This document shows positions 35,012-44,872 of a DNA stretch of 64,000 bases, in pieces. The stretch's first letter is position 1, and every line of letters starts with the position of its first letter. A program made the translations under genes and the position numbers. This DNA comes from UMGS1251 sp036666555 (GTDB lineage: Bacteria; Bacillota; Clostridia; Lachnospirales; Lachnospiraceae). Location of the stretch: the NCBI GenBank assembly GCA_036666555.1, contig JAVWVS010000005.1:32403-96402 (forward strand). Direction: 5' to 3'. The notes beneath the pieces were generated by a model, which did no database searches, was not told where the DNA came from, and worked only from the letters and a program-made list of their open reading frames with translations.

Positions 35012-35770
35012 ATGGAAGCATATACGAGTTTTGCACGTGTATATGACACGTTTATGGATAACATCCCATATGAAGAATGGGCTGATTATCTACAAGAAAT
35101 TTTAAAAAGGGAAAAGGTTGAAAATGGATTGGTACTGGATCTGGGATGTGGTACCGGAACACTGACAGAGATTTTGGCATCCAGAGGATTTGACATGATA
35201 GGGGTAGATAATTCGGTGGACATGCTGGAAATTGCCATGGAGAAAAAAGAACAATCCGGACAAGATATTTTATATTTGCTTCAGGATATGCGAACATTCG
35301 AATTGTATGGAACGGTAGGGGCAGTGGTCAGTATCTGTGATTCGCTGAATTATATTTTAGAAGAAACAGAATTAGAACAAGTTTTTCGATTGGTAAACAA
35401 TTACCTGGACCCGGGTGGCGTGTTTATCTTTGACTTTAATACCGTATACAAATATAAAGAAATACTGGGAGAGCAGACCATCGCAGAAAATCGGGAAGAA
35501 TGCAGCTTTATCTGGGATAATTATTATGAAGAAACAGAACAAATCAATGAATATGAATTGACACTTTTTTTACAGGAAAAAGATGCGAAGGACTTATATC
35601 ATAAATATGAGGAAGTGCACTATCAAAAGGCATATGAGCCGGAACAAATGAAATGTTTGTTAGAACAAGCAGGACTTCAGTGTGAAGCCATGTATGATGC
35701 CTTTACATTTGCAGGGATAACCGAACAAAGCCAGCGGGTGTACGTGGTGGCACGAGAGTGTCAAAAATGA
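35012..35770 (+). CDS. Class I SAM-dependent methyltransferase
   Basis: 252 residues. The SAM-binding motif VLDLGCGTGTLTEIL (about 41-55), acidic IGVDNSVDML and DMRTF / ICDSLNYI are clear, and the start YTSFARVYDTFMDNIPYEEWADY matches a Firmicute family often placed before hslO. The substrate is unknown; small molecules or RNA are both possible. The ribosome site is GGAGGG. Confidence 0.88.
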   Translation: MEAYTSFARVYDTFMDNIPYEEWADYLQEILKREKVENGLVLDLGCGTGTLTEILASRGFDMIGVDNSVDMLEIAMEKKEQSGQDILYLLQDMRTFELYGTVGAVVSICDSLNYILEETELEQVFRLVNNYLDPGGVFIFDFNTVYKYKEILGEQTIAENREECSFIWDNYYEETEQINEYELTLFLQEKDAKDLYHKYEEVHYQKAYEPEQMKCLLEQAGLQCEAMYDAFTFAGITEQSQRVYVVARECQK

Positions 35771-35798
35771 AAAATAAAATAAGAAGAGGTTTGAAAAT

Positions 35799-36680
35799 AT
35801 GAAAGATTATATGGTAAGAGCTACGGCGGCCGAAGGACAAATCAGGGCATTTGCCGTGACCACAAGAGATATGGTAGAAAAGGCAAGACAACTGCATCAT
35901 ACAAGCCCTATAGCTACGGCGGCGCTGGGCAGATTATTAAGTGCAGGTACCATGATGGGCAGTATGATGAAAAATGAAAAGGATTTGCTTACACTTCAGA
36001 TAAGAGGGGATGGACCCATTGGCGGGATTACGGTAACGGCGGATTGCCAGGGAAATATAAAAGGATATGTGACCCATCCGGAAGTTATGCTGCCACCGAG
36101 TAGTACCGGAAAGCTGGACGTAGGAAAAGCAGTGGGAAAAGGCATGCTTAGTGTAATACGGGATATGGGACTGAAAGAACCTTATGTAGGGCAGACGGTG
36201 CTACAGACCGGAGAAATCGCGGAAGACCTCACCTATTATTTTGCGACTTCGGAACAGATTCCTTCTTCGGTAGGTCTGGGGGTGCTGATGGAGCGTGACA
36301 ATACGGTGAAACAAGCGGGTGGATTTATTGTACAACTGATGCCTTTTGCAAAAGAGGAAGTAATTTCACAGTTGGAGGAGAATCTAAAGAACATTACTTC
36401 GGTTACGGCATTGTTAGACCGAGGTGATACACCGGAACTATTGTTAAAAGAATTGCTGGGAAATATGGGATTGGAGATAACAGAGACCATGCCCACTCAA
36501 TTTTATTGTAACTGCACAAAGGAACGTGTGACCAAGGCGCTGATTAGCATTGGCAAAGAAGATATCCAGGAAATGATTGAAGACGGAAAAGAGATTGCCG
36601 TGAACTGCCATTTTTGCAATACCGATTATACATTTACCATTGAGGAACTAAAGGATATTTCACAGAAAAGCAGAGCATGA
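35799..36680 (+). CDS. hslO: Redox-regulated chaperone Hsp33
   Basis: 293 residues. The N-terminal fold is recognised by MKDYMVRATAAEGQIRAFA and TSPIATAALGRLLSAGTMMG. The C-terminal zinc switch has CNC (in FYCNCTKERV) and CHFC, all four cysteines intact. Under oxidative and unfolding stress the cysteines form disulfides and activate holdase function. It lies 28 bases after the methyltransferase. Confidence 0.96.
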   Translation: MKDYMVRATAAEGQIRAFAVTTRDMVEKARQLHHTSPIATAALGRLLSAGTMMGSMMKNEKDLLTLQIRGDGPIGGITVTADCQGNIKGYVTHPEVMLPPSSTGKLDVGKAVGKGMLSVIRDMGLKEPYVGQTVLQTGEIAEDLTYYFATSEQIPSSVGLGVLMERDNTVKQAGGFIVQLMPFAKEEVISQLEENLKNITSVTALLDRGDTPELLLKELLGNMGLEITETMPTQFYCNCTKERVTKALISIGKEDIQEMIEDGKEIAVNCHFCNTDYTFTIEELKDISQKSRA

Positions 36681-36743
36681 TAGCATTTATAATCAAGGGA
36701 AGATGTGCTATGATAGGAACAGAAAGAGTGGAGGTCGGATAAG

Positions 36744-38660
36744 ATGAAGCATGGATTTGTAAAAGTAGCGGCGGCAACACCGGATATTCGGGTGGCAGAT
36801 GTAGAGCATAATACCAGGGAGATTTGCCGTTTGATTGCGGAGACGGTAGAAACCGGAGCAAAGGTGATTGTATTTCCGGAGTTGTGTGTCACCGGATATA
36901 CCTGTGGTGATTTGTTTTTGCAGGAGATTTTGCTAAAGTCCGCAAGAGAGGCATTGCATGAAATTACTACCTACACTACCGGGAAAGATGCGCTGATTTT
37001 TGTAGGAGTACCTCTTGCAATCCATGATAAAATCTACAATGTAGCAGCGGTGTTAAATCACGGTGCGATTCTGGGATTGGTAACGAAAACATTTCTTCCA
37101 AACTATGGAGAGTTTTATGAAATGAGGCAATTCCAGCCGGGTCCCAAGGAAGCAGAGTATATTTTATTTGATGGAGATCAGATTCCTTTCGGACCACAGA
37201 TCTTATTTCAGGCAACGACCATGGAACATCTGGTGGTATCCGCAGAAATCTGTGAAGATGTATGGTCACCGATTCCACCAAGTATCGGCGCAGCCACGCA
37301 AGGCGCTACTATTTTAGTGAATTGTTCCGCAAGTGATGAAACCGTAGGCAAGGACAGCTATCGCAAAAGCCTTATTGAAGGGCAGTCTGCCAGATTGATT
37401 GCAGGATATGTTTATGCCAATGCAGGTGAAGGAGAATCCACCACCGATGTGGTTTTTGGCGGGCATAATATCATTGCGGAAAATGGAATTACACTGGCAG
37501 AATCCAATCGATTTGTAAACGAAATCATTTACAGCGAAATTGACATTGCCCGCTTAGTCAGTGAACGCAGAAAAAATACCACATTTCGTCAAGAGGAAAC
37601 CGGTAGCTTTATGAAGATTCCATTTTATGTGGAAATAGAAACCACTCCCTTGACAAGAGCAATTTCTACGATGCCATTTGTTCCGGGAGATGGTGTGGAA
37701 AGAAGGAAACGCTGTGAGGAGATTTTAACCATTCAGGCCATGGGACTGAAGAAAAGATTGTCTCATACGAGAGCACAAAGTGCAGTGGTAGGTATTTCCG
37801 GAGGATTAGATTCTACATTGGCATTGTTAGTGACAGCGAAGGCGTTTGACTATTTGGGATTGGACCGGAAGCGAATTGTGGCAGTGACCATGCCTTGTTT
37901 TGGAACTACAGACCGAACTTATCAAAATGCCTGCCAGCTTACAGAAAAATTAGGAGCCACCCTACGGGAGGTGCCGATTCAGGAATCGGTACGAGTACAT
38001 TTCCGGGATATTCATCATTCGGAGGAGGACCATTCAGTTACTTATGAAAACGCCCAGGCAAGGGAGCGGACACAAGTGCTAATGGACATTGCGAATCAGG
38101 AAAATGGCATGGTCATTGGTACCGGAGATATGTCAGAACTGGCACTTGGGTGGGCAACTTACAATGGAGATCATATGTCTATGTATGGAGTCAATGCATC
38201 GGTACCGAAGACGTTAGTAAGACACTTGGTACATTATTATGCGGATACTTGTCAGGAGAAGCAGTTACAGGCGTTACTGATGGATGTGCTGGATACTCCG
38301 GTGAGTCCGGAGCTGCTTCCACCGGAAAATGGGGAAATCGCCCAAAAAACGGAAGATCTGGTTGGTCCTTATGAATTACACGACTTCTTTTTGTACTATA
38401 TGCTGCGATTTGGGTATGAGCCAAGTAAAATCTATCGGTTGGCGCAAATTGCATTTGGAGAGGAATATTCGGATATTACCATTTTAAAATGGTTAGATAC
38501 TTTTTATCGAAGATTTTTCTCCCAACAGTTTAAAAGATCTTGTCTTCCGGATGGACCAAAGGTAGGAACTGTGGCACTTTCACCCCGTGGAGATCTGCGG
38601 ATGCCCAGTGACGCATGTGCAGCAGTATGGCTAAAGGATTTGGAAAATATAGAAGTTTAA
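36744..38660 (+). CDS. nadE: Glutamine-dependent NAD+ synthetase
   Basis: 638 residues, the long two-domain form. The nitrilase-like glutaminase domain (about 1-280) has Glu in FPELCVTGY, Lys in VTKTFLPNYGEFYE and Cys in SAEICEDVW (near 170). The synthetase domain has the PP-loop GISGGLDSTLAL near 350. It amidates nicotinic acid adenine dinucleotide to NAD+ with glutamine as nitrogen donor. The ribosome site is GTGGAGG. Confidence 0.96.
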   Translation: MKHGFVKVAAATPDIRVADVEHNTREICRLIAETVETGAKVIVFPELCVTGYTCGDLFLQEILLKSAREALHEITTYTTGKDALIFVGVPLAIHDKIYNVAAVLNHGAILGLVTKTFLPNYGEFYEMRQFQPGPKEAEYILFDGDQIPFGPQILFQATTMEHLVVSAEICEDVWSPIPPSIGAATQGATILVNCSASDETVGKDSYRKSLIEGQSARLIAGYVYANAGEGESTTDVVFGGHNIIAENGITLAESNRFVNEIIYSEIDIARLVSERRKNTTFRQEETGSFMKIPFYVEIETTPLTRAISTMPFVPGDGVERRKRCEEILTIQAMGLKKRLSHTRAQSAVVGISGGLDSTLALLVTAKAFDYLGLDRKRIVAVTMPCFGTTDRTYQNACQLTEKLGATLREVPIQESVRVHFRDIHHSEEDHSVTYENAQARERTQVLMDIANQENGMVIGTGDMSELALGWATYNGDHMSMYGVNASVPKTLVRHLVHYYADTCQEKQLQALLMDVLDTPVSPELLPPENGEIAQKTEDLVGPYELHDFFLYYMLRFGYEPSKIYRLAQIAFGEEYSDITILKWLDTFYRRFFSQQFKRSCLPDGPKVGTVALSPRGDLRMPSDACAAVWLKDLENIEV

Positions 38661-38712
38661 GTCATTTTTAGGAAAGAAATCGTGTTTTCCATTTTTCTTA
38701 TGGAGGAAACTG

Positions 38713-38721
38713 TGTTATACT
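38713..38721 (+). promoter_or_regulatory. Extended -10 promoter of the S1-domain gene
   Basis: TGtTATACT, with the hexamer at 38716-38721; no good -35 is seen, as is usual for extended -10 promoters. Confidence 0.45.
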
Positions 38722-38761
38722 GTATGAATATTATAAAATTGAGATTGAAGAGGTATGAAGA

Positions 38762-39433
38762 ATGAGCGAAGAACAAACAACAGAAACAATGGCAGATTAT
38801 GAGGATCAGTTTGAAAAAGCGAGTCCATGGAATGTAGTAAAAGAGTATATGGAAAAAGGAACTGTACTTCCTGTGAAGGTAGAAGGAATTGTGAATGGCG
38901 GAGTCATCGTTATGGTAGAAGGATTAAGAGGATTTATTCCGGCTTCTAAATTATCGTTGTCTTACATTGAAGATTTGGGAACTTATCTTTTACAGGATAT
39001 TGAAGTACAAGTCATTGATGTGGATGAGGCTAATAATCGCCTTGTGTTATCTGCAAGAGAACTTTTAAAAGCACAAGAACGTCAATCACAGGCAGACCAG
39101 CTTGCTAATGTACAAGTAGGAAGTGTGATGGAAGGTAAGATTGAAAGCATTCAGACTTACGGAGCATTCGTGCGCTTAGAAGGTGGATTATCCGGATTGG
39201 TGCATATTTCACAAATTAGCAACAAGAGAATCAGTTCACCCAAAGATGTATTAACCGTAGGCAATACGGTGAAAGTAAAAATCATCGGAGTGAAAGATGG
39301 TAAAATCAGCCTTAGTATGAAAGCATTATTGGAAGGCGCAGAAGATACCGGATATGTGGGCAAAGTAGTAATTCCAAAAGCGGAAGCAATTGGTACAAGC
39401 CTTGGAGATTTATTTAAAGATATTAAACTATAA
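38762..39433 (+). CDS. Protein with two S1 RNA-binding domains
   Basis: 223 residues. Two S1 domains lie at about 34-105 (GTVLPVKVEGIVNGGVIVMV, GLRGFIPASKLS) and about 118-190 (GSVMEGKIESIQTYGAFVRL, GLSGLVHISQIS). It is far shorter than ribosomal protein S1 and resembles stand-alone S1 proteins of Firmicutes. A role in mRNA binding or translation is likely but not specified. A strong terminator follows. Confidence 0.88.
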   Translation: MSEEQTTETMADYEDQFEKASPWNVVKEYMEKGTVLPVKVEGIVNGGVIVMVEGLRGFIPASKLSLSYIEDLGTYLLQDIEVQVIDVDEANNRLVLSARELLKAQERQSQADQLANVQVGSVMEGKIESIQTYGAFVRLEGGLSGLVHISQISNKRISSPKDVLTVGNTVKVKIIGVKDGKISLSMKALLEGAEDTGYVGKVVIPKAEAIGTSLGDLFKDIKL

Positions 39434-39476
39434 TCAGCCCGGCCTGCATAGGTGAGACGGTTATACAGAAAGATGG

Positions 39477-39520
39477 CTGGATAAGAGGAACTGCTTTCAT
39501 TGTTTTCTTATCCAGTTTTT
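39477..39520 (+). terminator. Intrinsic terminator after the S1-domain gene
   Basis: CTGGATAAGA and TCTTATCCAG pair over 10 bp, followed by TTTTT. Confidence 0.85.
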
Positions 39521-39572
39521 GTTCGCTACAAGGGGATAGAATCATGAGGAAAATAAAAACAAGGAGGGTACG

Positions 39573-41225
39573 ATGTCAGAGAGTAATCAAACAGGGAAAG
39601 TATATGTAGTAGGACATAAAAATCCGGATACAGATTCTATTTGTTCTGCAATTGCTTATGCCGGATTAAAAAGAAAAGTAACCGGACAGGAATATGTGGC
39701 GAAGCGCGCAGGACAATTAAACGAAGAGACACAGTATGTTTTGAGGCGGTTTGGTGTCGATGCACCTCCTCTTTTGTCAGATGTGCATCTTCAGGTGAAG
39801 GATATGGAAATCAATCGGATGTCCGGAATTATGAGTAATATTTCCATTAAAGAAGCATGGACGATGATGAAGGAAAACAAGATGAAGACCATGCCCATTA
39901 CCAGAGAACAGAAATTGGAAGGGGTCATTACTATAGGAGATATTGCAACTTCATATATGGATGTATATGATGGTCATATTTTGGCCAACGCAAGAACTTC
40001 TTACCGTAATATTGTACATACTCTGAATGGAGAAATGGTCACCGGTAATGAACACGGCTATTTTATTAGTGGAAAAGTAGTGATAGCTGCATCCAGTCCA
40101 GATCTGATGGAAAATTTTATTGAAAAAGACGATTTGGTTATTTTAGGAAACCGATATGAGTCACAGTTGTGTGCCATTGAAATGGATGCCAGTTGTATTG
40201 TGATTTGTCAGGGAGCGGAAGTATCTAAGACTATAAAGAAGATGGCGGAAGAACGAAGCATTGTAGTTATTCGTACCCCTCATGATACCTTTACTGTGGC
40301 ACGATTAATTAATCAGAGTATTCCGGTGAAACATTTTATGAGCAGAGATAATCTGACCACTTTCCATATGAATGATTACGTGGAAGAGGTCAAAGATGTT
40401 ATGACCAAAAAGCGGTATCGTGATTTCCCGGTGGTGGATCGCAAAGGAAAATATCTGGGACTGATATCCAGGCGAAGATTAATGGATTCTACGAAAAAGA
40501 AAGTAATTTTAGTAGACCATAATGAAAAAACACAAGCAGTTGATGGGATTGAAGAAGCTAATATTTTGGAAATCATTGATCATCATCGCCTGGGGAACAT
40601 CGAAACCGTAGGGCCGGTGTATTTTAGAAATCAACCGGTAGGATGTACTGCTACTATTGTCTATCAGATGTATCAGGAAGCAGGCGTGGAAATTGAACCA
40701 GCCATTGCATCCCTTCTTTGTTCTGCAATTATTTCGGATACCTTGATGTTTCGTTCACCAACTTGCACCAGCTATGATCAAAATGCAGCAGAAAAACTGG
40801 CAAAGATTGGGGACATTGATATTGAGGAATTTGCAAGTGCGATGTTTAACGCAGGAAGTAATTTGCGTGGAAAAACGGCAGAAGAAATTTGCTATCAGGA
40901 TTTCAAAAAATTTACAGTCAGTGGTGTGAAATTTGGAGTGGGGCAGATTAATTCTATGAACCCAGAAGAATTGGATGAGATTAAAGAAAAGATTAATCCT
41001 TATCTGAAAACGGCACAAAAATTACAGGATATGGATATGATTTTCTTTATGCTGACCAATATCATTGAAGAATCTACAGAGCTGTTGTGTCATGGGAATA
41101 TGGCAAAAGAGCAGGTGATGGAGGCGTTCGACCTTCCCTATGATACGGAAGATATCATATTAAAAGGGGTGGTTTCCAGAAAAAAACAGTTGATACCAAC
41201 TTTTGTAATTTCATTACAACAATAG
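39573..41225 (+). CDS. ppaC: Regulated Mn-dependent inorganic pyrophosphatase (CBS/DRTGG form)
   Basis: 550 residues, versus about 310 for the simple family II enzyme. The DHH domain is split: GHKNPDTDSICSAIAYA at the start, then an insert of about 240 residues with a CBS pair and a DRTGG domain (about 75-310), then IIDHHRLGN near 335 and the DHHA2 domain with SRKKQLIP at the end. It hydrolyses pyrophosphate. In characterised clostridial homologues AMP and ADP inhibit and diadenosine polyphosphates activate through the insert. The ribosome site is AAGGAGG. Confidence 0.93.
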   Translation: MSESNQTGKVYVVGHKNPDTDSICSAIAYAGLKRKVTGQEYVAKRAGQLNEETQYVLRRFGVDAPPLLSDVHLQVKDMEINRMSGIMSNISIKEAWTMMKENKMKTMPITREQKLEGVITIGDIATSYMDVYDGHILANARTSYRNIVHTLNGEMVTGNEHGYFISGKVVIAASSPDLMENFIEKDDLVILGNRYESQLCAIEMDASCIVICQGAEVSKTIKKMAEERSIVVIRTPHDTFTVARLINQSIPVKHFMSRDNLTTFHMNDYVEEVKDVMTKKRYRDFPVVDRKGKYLGLISRRRLMDSTKKKVILVDHNEKTQAVDGIEEANILEIIDHHRLGNIETVGPVYFRNQPVGCTATIVYQMYQEAGVEIEPAIASLLCSAIISDTLMFRSPTCTSYDQNAAEKLAKIGDIDIEEFASAMFNAGSNLRGKTAEEICYQDFKKFTVSGVKFGVGQINSMNPEELDEIKEKINPYLKTAQKLQDMDMIFFMLTNIIEESTELLCHGNMAKEQVMEAFDLPYDTEDIILKGVVSRKKQLIPTFVISLQQ

Positions 41226-41239
41226 GAGAGGAGTAAACG

Positions 41240-41824
41240 ATGGCAAAACAAACGTGGCGCCCGGGGAATATGTTATATCCCCTTCCGGCGGTGATGGTAA
41301 GTGTAGGTGGAAAAAATAAAGAGAGCAATATTATAACGGTAGCGTGGACGGGGACCATCTGTTCCGATCCTCCCATGCTTTACATTTCGGTACGACCGGA
41401 GCGGTATTCTTATCACCTGATCAAAGAAACGGGAGAATTCGTGGTGAATCTGACCACCCAAAAGCTAACTTATGCGACAGATTATTGTGGTGTTCGTTCT
41501 GGTAAAGAGGTAGATAAGTGGAAAGAAATGAAATTGACACCAGGCAAAGCAGAGACCCTTTCCTATGCTCCAATCATTGAGGAAAGCCCGGTGAATATCG
41601 AATGTAAAGTGACAGAAATACAAGAACTGGGTTCTCACCATATGTTTATTGCAAAAGTAGAAGCAGTGAGAGTTAGCGAAGAATATTTAAATGAAAATGG
41701 GAAATTCGAATTAAATGCAACGGATTTAATGACCTATTCCCACGGCGAATATTTAAGTACGGGAAAACCACTGGGAACCTTCGGATACAGTGTAAAAAAG
41801 AATGGAAAAACAGTAAAAAAATAG
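41240..41824 (+). CDS. Flavin reductase-like FMN-binding protein
   Basis: 194 residues of the flavin reductase-like split-barrel family. The N-terminal MLYPLPAVMVSVGG, NIITVAWTGTICSDPPMLYISVRPERYS and GEFVVNLTT motifs form the FMN site. The physiological electron acceptor is unknown. It starts 14 bases after ppaC and ends before a strong bidirectional terminator. Confidence 0.9.
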   Translation: MAKQTWRPGNMLYPLPAVMVSVGGKNKESNIITVAWTGTICSDPPMLYISVRPERYSYHLIKETGEFVVNLTTQKLTYATDYCGVRSGKEVDKWKEMKLTPGKAETLSYAPIIEESPVNIECKVTEIQELGSHHMFIAKVEAVRVSEEYLNENGKFELNATDLMTYSHGEYLSTGKPLGTFGYSVKKNGKTVKK

Positions 41825-41833
41825 TACTCATAA

Positions 41834-41880
41834 AAAGAACTCCCAAAATGATCTGTCCATCATTTTGGGAGTTCTTTTTT
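41834..41880. terminator. Bidirectional intrinsic terminator
   Basis: AAGAACTCCCAAAATGAT and ATCATTTTGGGAGTTCTT are perfect 18-bp complements around a 6-base loop with T- and A-runs outside. It separates the flavin reductase gene from the convergent MATE gene. Confidence 0.95.
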
Positions 41881-41886
41881 CAAAGG

Positions 41887-43245
41887 TTATAAGTGTTTTA
41901 GCTTTTGCTGATAAATGCGCTTCATCAACAAAGTGGAAAGAATGACCGCTGCGATTTCAGCAATGGGAACAGCCCACCAGACAGCAGATAACCCAAAGAG
42001 TTTGGCAAATACATAGGCAATCGGAAGAATAACCAGTAATTGCCGTATGACCGAGATAATCAAGCTATAGACACCATTGCCCAAGGCTTGGAATACGGAA
42101 CTTAAGATGATACAGTATCCTGCGAAAATAAAACTTAAGCTGATAATGCGAAAGGCAGGTATGGCAATGGACATCATATGTGAGGAAGCATGAAAGAGCT
42201 GCAACAGCTGTCTGGGCAATGCCTGAAATAAACAAAAGCCGATTAGCATGATGGAAACGGCAGAAAGAATGCTAAGACGAATCGTTGCAGTAATCCGTTT
42301 CTTATTTTGAGCACCATAGTTATAGGCAATGATGGGAATCATGCCGTTATTCAAACCGAAAACGGGCATGAAAATAAAGCTTTGCAGTTTAAAGTAAATG
42401 CCAAATACCGCAGTTGCGGTGGAAGAAAACATTAGGAGAATGTGATTCATTCCAAAAGTGGTAATAGAACCAATGGATTCCATGATAATGGAAGGAATTC
42501 CAATTTCGTATATTTTTAGGATCGTTTTTTTATGTGGGCGGAAGTGGCGCATATTAATGTTGATTTCCGGATTCTTGCGGCAGTTGTAGTAGAGCCCCAT
42601 GAAAAGTGCCACAATCTGTCCAATAACCGTAGCAATAGCGGCACCGGTAACTTCCATCCGAGGAAAACCGAACCATCCAAAAATCAGAATAGGGTCCAGG
42701 ATAATATTAATGATGGCACCGGTTCCCTGGGTAATCATATTATAAAGGGTCCGTCCGGTGGATTGCAAAAGTCGTTCAAAAGTAATTTGCATAAAAATAC
42801 CGATGGAAAACAAGGTGATGATAAACATATAATCACTTCCGTATTGAATGATCACCGGATCGCTGGTCTGCATGGAAAAGAAGACGCGGGAACCTAATAC
42901 GCCTACGATGGCAAATACCAGATAACTGACAAGGCCAAGGAAAATACCGTTTTTGGCCGTTTGGTTGGCATCTTCATAGCGATGGGCTCCCAGATAACGG
43001 GAAAGCAATGCATTAATTCCTACACCGGTTCCCACGGCAATGGCGATCATGAGATTTTGAACGGGGAATGTAAGGGAGACGGCAGTCAGTGCTTTTTCAC
43101 TTAAACGGGCTACAAAAATGCTGTCTACAATATTGTAAAGGGCCTGTACCAACATAGATAAAATCATAGGTAAAGACATGGTGAATAATAGTTTTGGAAT
43201 GGGCATCGTGCCCATTTTATTTTCGGGTTGTTGTGTATGTGTCAT
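41887..43245 (-). CDS. MATE-family efflux transporter
   Basis: About 452 residues with 12 transmembrane helices in two MatE halves. The first helix region PIPKLLFTMSLPMILSMLVQ and IVDSIFVARLS are typical of the DinF/NorM-like branch. It probably exports cationic drugs or metabolites by Na+ or H+ antiport. The start at 43245 (MTHTQQ) follows GGAGG; the ATG four codons upstream contains that ribosome site. It is divergent from the deacetylase gene. Confidence 0.9.
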   Translation of the reverse strand: MTHTQQPENKMGTMPIPKLLFTMSLPMILSMLVQALYNIVDSIFVARLSEKALTAVSLTFPVQNLMIAIAVGTGVGINALLSRYLGAHRYEDANQTAKNGIFLGLVSYLVFAIVGVLGSRVFFSMQTSDPVIIQYGSDYMFIITLFSIGIFMQITFERLLQSTGRTLYNMITQGTGAIINIILDPILIFGWFGFPRMEVTGAAIATVIGQIVALFMGLYYNCRKNPEININMRHFRPHKKTILKIYEIGIPSIIMESIGSITTFGMNHILLMFSSTATAVFGIYFKLQSFIFMPVFGLNNGMIPIIAYNYGAQNKKRITATIRLSILSAVSIMLIGFCLFQALPRQLLQLFHASSHMMSIAIPAFRIISLSFIFAGYCIILSSVFQALGNGVYSLIISVIRQLLVILPIAYVFAKLFGLSAVWWAVPIAEIAAVILSTLLMKRIYQQKLKHL

Positions 43246-43377
43246 TGAAACCTCCATTTACTGCAGCTCGATTTTAAGCGTGCCTGCTTATTATAACACT
43301 GAAAAATGGGAAAGGCAACATACCAAAATGCAAGAATTCATATACATAGAAGGAAACGAAAGCAGGAAGTGACAACA

Positions 43378-44097
43378 TTGAAATATCGCAAATTGAGATT
43401 TGTGTTAGGATGTTTATACATGTGGTGCCTATGTCTGGCATTGGGAATGGGACCAACCGGAAGTCTGGGTGATAAAGAGCCACCGGAGGAACCACATTTG
43501 GAGGAGGCACTTCAATATGTCAATGCGGCAATCACTACAGAAAAACCATCTATTGCCATTACCTTTGATGATGGACCAAGTGCCTCGTGGACACCGGTGC
43601 TGTTAGAAGGACTGCGGGAACGGGGGATCAAAGCAACTTTTTTTTTGATTGGTCAAAATGTAGAAAAGAATCAGGATTTGGTGAGGAAAATGAGCGAAGA
43701 GGGGCATTTGATTGGAAACCACACTTATCATCACGTGGAAATTACCAAAATAGGAAATGCAGAGGCCTATGAAGAAATTCGAAGTACCAGTGAATTGATT
43801 TTTGGGATTACTGGGAGCTACACAGAGTACATGCGTCCGCCTTTTGGCTTGTGGCAGAAGGGAATGGAGGAAAAACTGGATACGATTCCGGTGCTGTGGA
43901 CCATTGATCCGTTGGACTGGACAACGGAAAATGTAGATGAAATTGTGAATAAGGTAGTGACGGAAGTGGAAGAAGGTGATATTATTTTATTACACGATTG
44001 TTACAAAAGTTCTGTGGAAGCGGCCTTTCGAATCATAGATGTATTGCAGGCAGAGGGCTATGAATTTGTAACGGTGGATCAATTGATTTTAAATTAG
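43378..44097 (+). CDS. Membrane-anchored or secreted polysaccharide deacetylase
   Basis: About 239 residues from a TTG at 43378, which follows AGGAAGTG; an in-frame ATG 24 codons upstream has no clear ribosome site. A signal or anchor helix (about 8-25) precedes the NodB domain: ITFDDGPS (catalytic Asp and metal Asp), HLIGNHTYHH (metal histidines), RPPFG and the late DIILLHD. All catalytic residues are present. It should remove acetyl groups from peptidoglycan or another wall glycan. Followed by tcdA. Confidence 0.88.
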   Translation: MKYRKLRFVLGCLYMWCLCLALGMGPTGSLGDKEPPEEPHLEEALQYVNAAITTEKPSIAITFDDGPSASWTPVLLEGLRERGIKATFFLIGQNVEKNQDLVRKMSEEGHLIGNHTYHHVEITKIGNAEAYEEIRSTSELIFGITGSYTEYMRPPFGLWQKGMEEKLDTIPVLWTIDPLDWTTENVDEIVNKVVTEVEEGDIILLHDCYKSSVEAAFRIIDVLQAEGYEFVTVDQLILN

Positions 44098-44123
44098 AAA
44101 AAAAATTGCTGACAGGAGAACGG

Positions 44124-44852
44124 ATGGGATACGAATATGCAAGAACCGAATTATTAATTGGAGCAGAAGCGCTTGCAAGGCTAAGAAAAACATGTGTGAT
44201 GGTGTTTGGTGTAGGCGGAGTGGGGTCCCACTGTATTGAAGCCCTGGGAAGAGGCGGCATTGGGAAATTGATTCTGGTGGACAATGACCGGGTGTCCATG
44301 ACCAATATCAATCGGCAGTCAATCGCCTATCATAGTACCATAGGAGAATATAAAACCAAAGTCATGGAGCAGCGACTGCATGACATTTGTCCGGAGATAC
44401 AAGTGACGACTTATGAAGCGTTTGCGCTACCGGATAATATAGAAGAATTTTTCAAGGAACCAGTGGATTATGTCATCGATGCCATTGATACGGTGACGGC
44501 GAAACTTGCGCTGGTAGAAAAGTCACAGGAACTTGGGATTCCTATAATCAGTAGTATGGGAACCGGAAATAAACTGCATGCAGAAGCATTTGAAATAGAA
44601 GATATTTCCAAAACTTCGGTTTGTCCGTTGTGTAAAGTAATGCGCAAGGAGTTAAAGGGGAGAGGCATCTTTCATTTGAAAGTGCTATATTCCAAGGAAA
44701 AGCCTGTGGATGTGTCCGAAAGGATCACGGAAGAACCACTGGGACACAAACGGTCGTTGCCGGGAAGTATTTCTTTTGTGCCACCGGTGGCGGGATTATT
44801 AATTGCAGGAGAAGCAATACGGGATATTCTGAAAATGACAGAAATGAAATAA
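44124..44852 (+). CDS. tcdA: tRNA threonylcarbamoyladenosine dehydratase
   Basis: About 242 residues, E1/ThiF-like. ATP-binding VMVFGVGGVGSHCIEALGR, the catalytic-domain NINRQ segment, DAIDTVTAKLAL and SSMGTGNKLHAE are typical of TcdA/CsdL, which cyclises t6A at tRNA position 37. The CPLCKVMRKEL segment supplies the conserved cysteines. The ATG at 44124 follows AGGAGA. Confidence 0.93.
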   Translation: MGYEYARTELLIGAEALARLRKTCVMVFGVGGVGSHCIEALGRGGIGKLILVDNDRVSMTNINRQSIAYHSTIGEYKTKVMEQRLHDICPEIQVTTYEAFALPDNIEEFFKEPVDYVIDAIDTVTAKLALVEKSQELGIPIISSMGTGNKLHAEAFEIEDISKTSVCPLCKVMRKELKGRGIFHLKVLYSKEKPVDVSERITEEPLGHKRSLPGSISFVPPVAGLLIAGEAIRDILKMTEMK

Positions 44853-44872
44853 GATAAAGCAGAGGTGTAAAG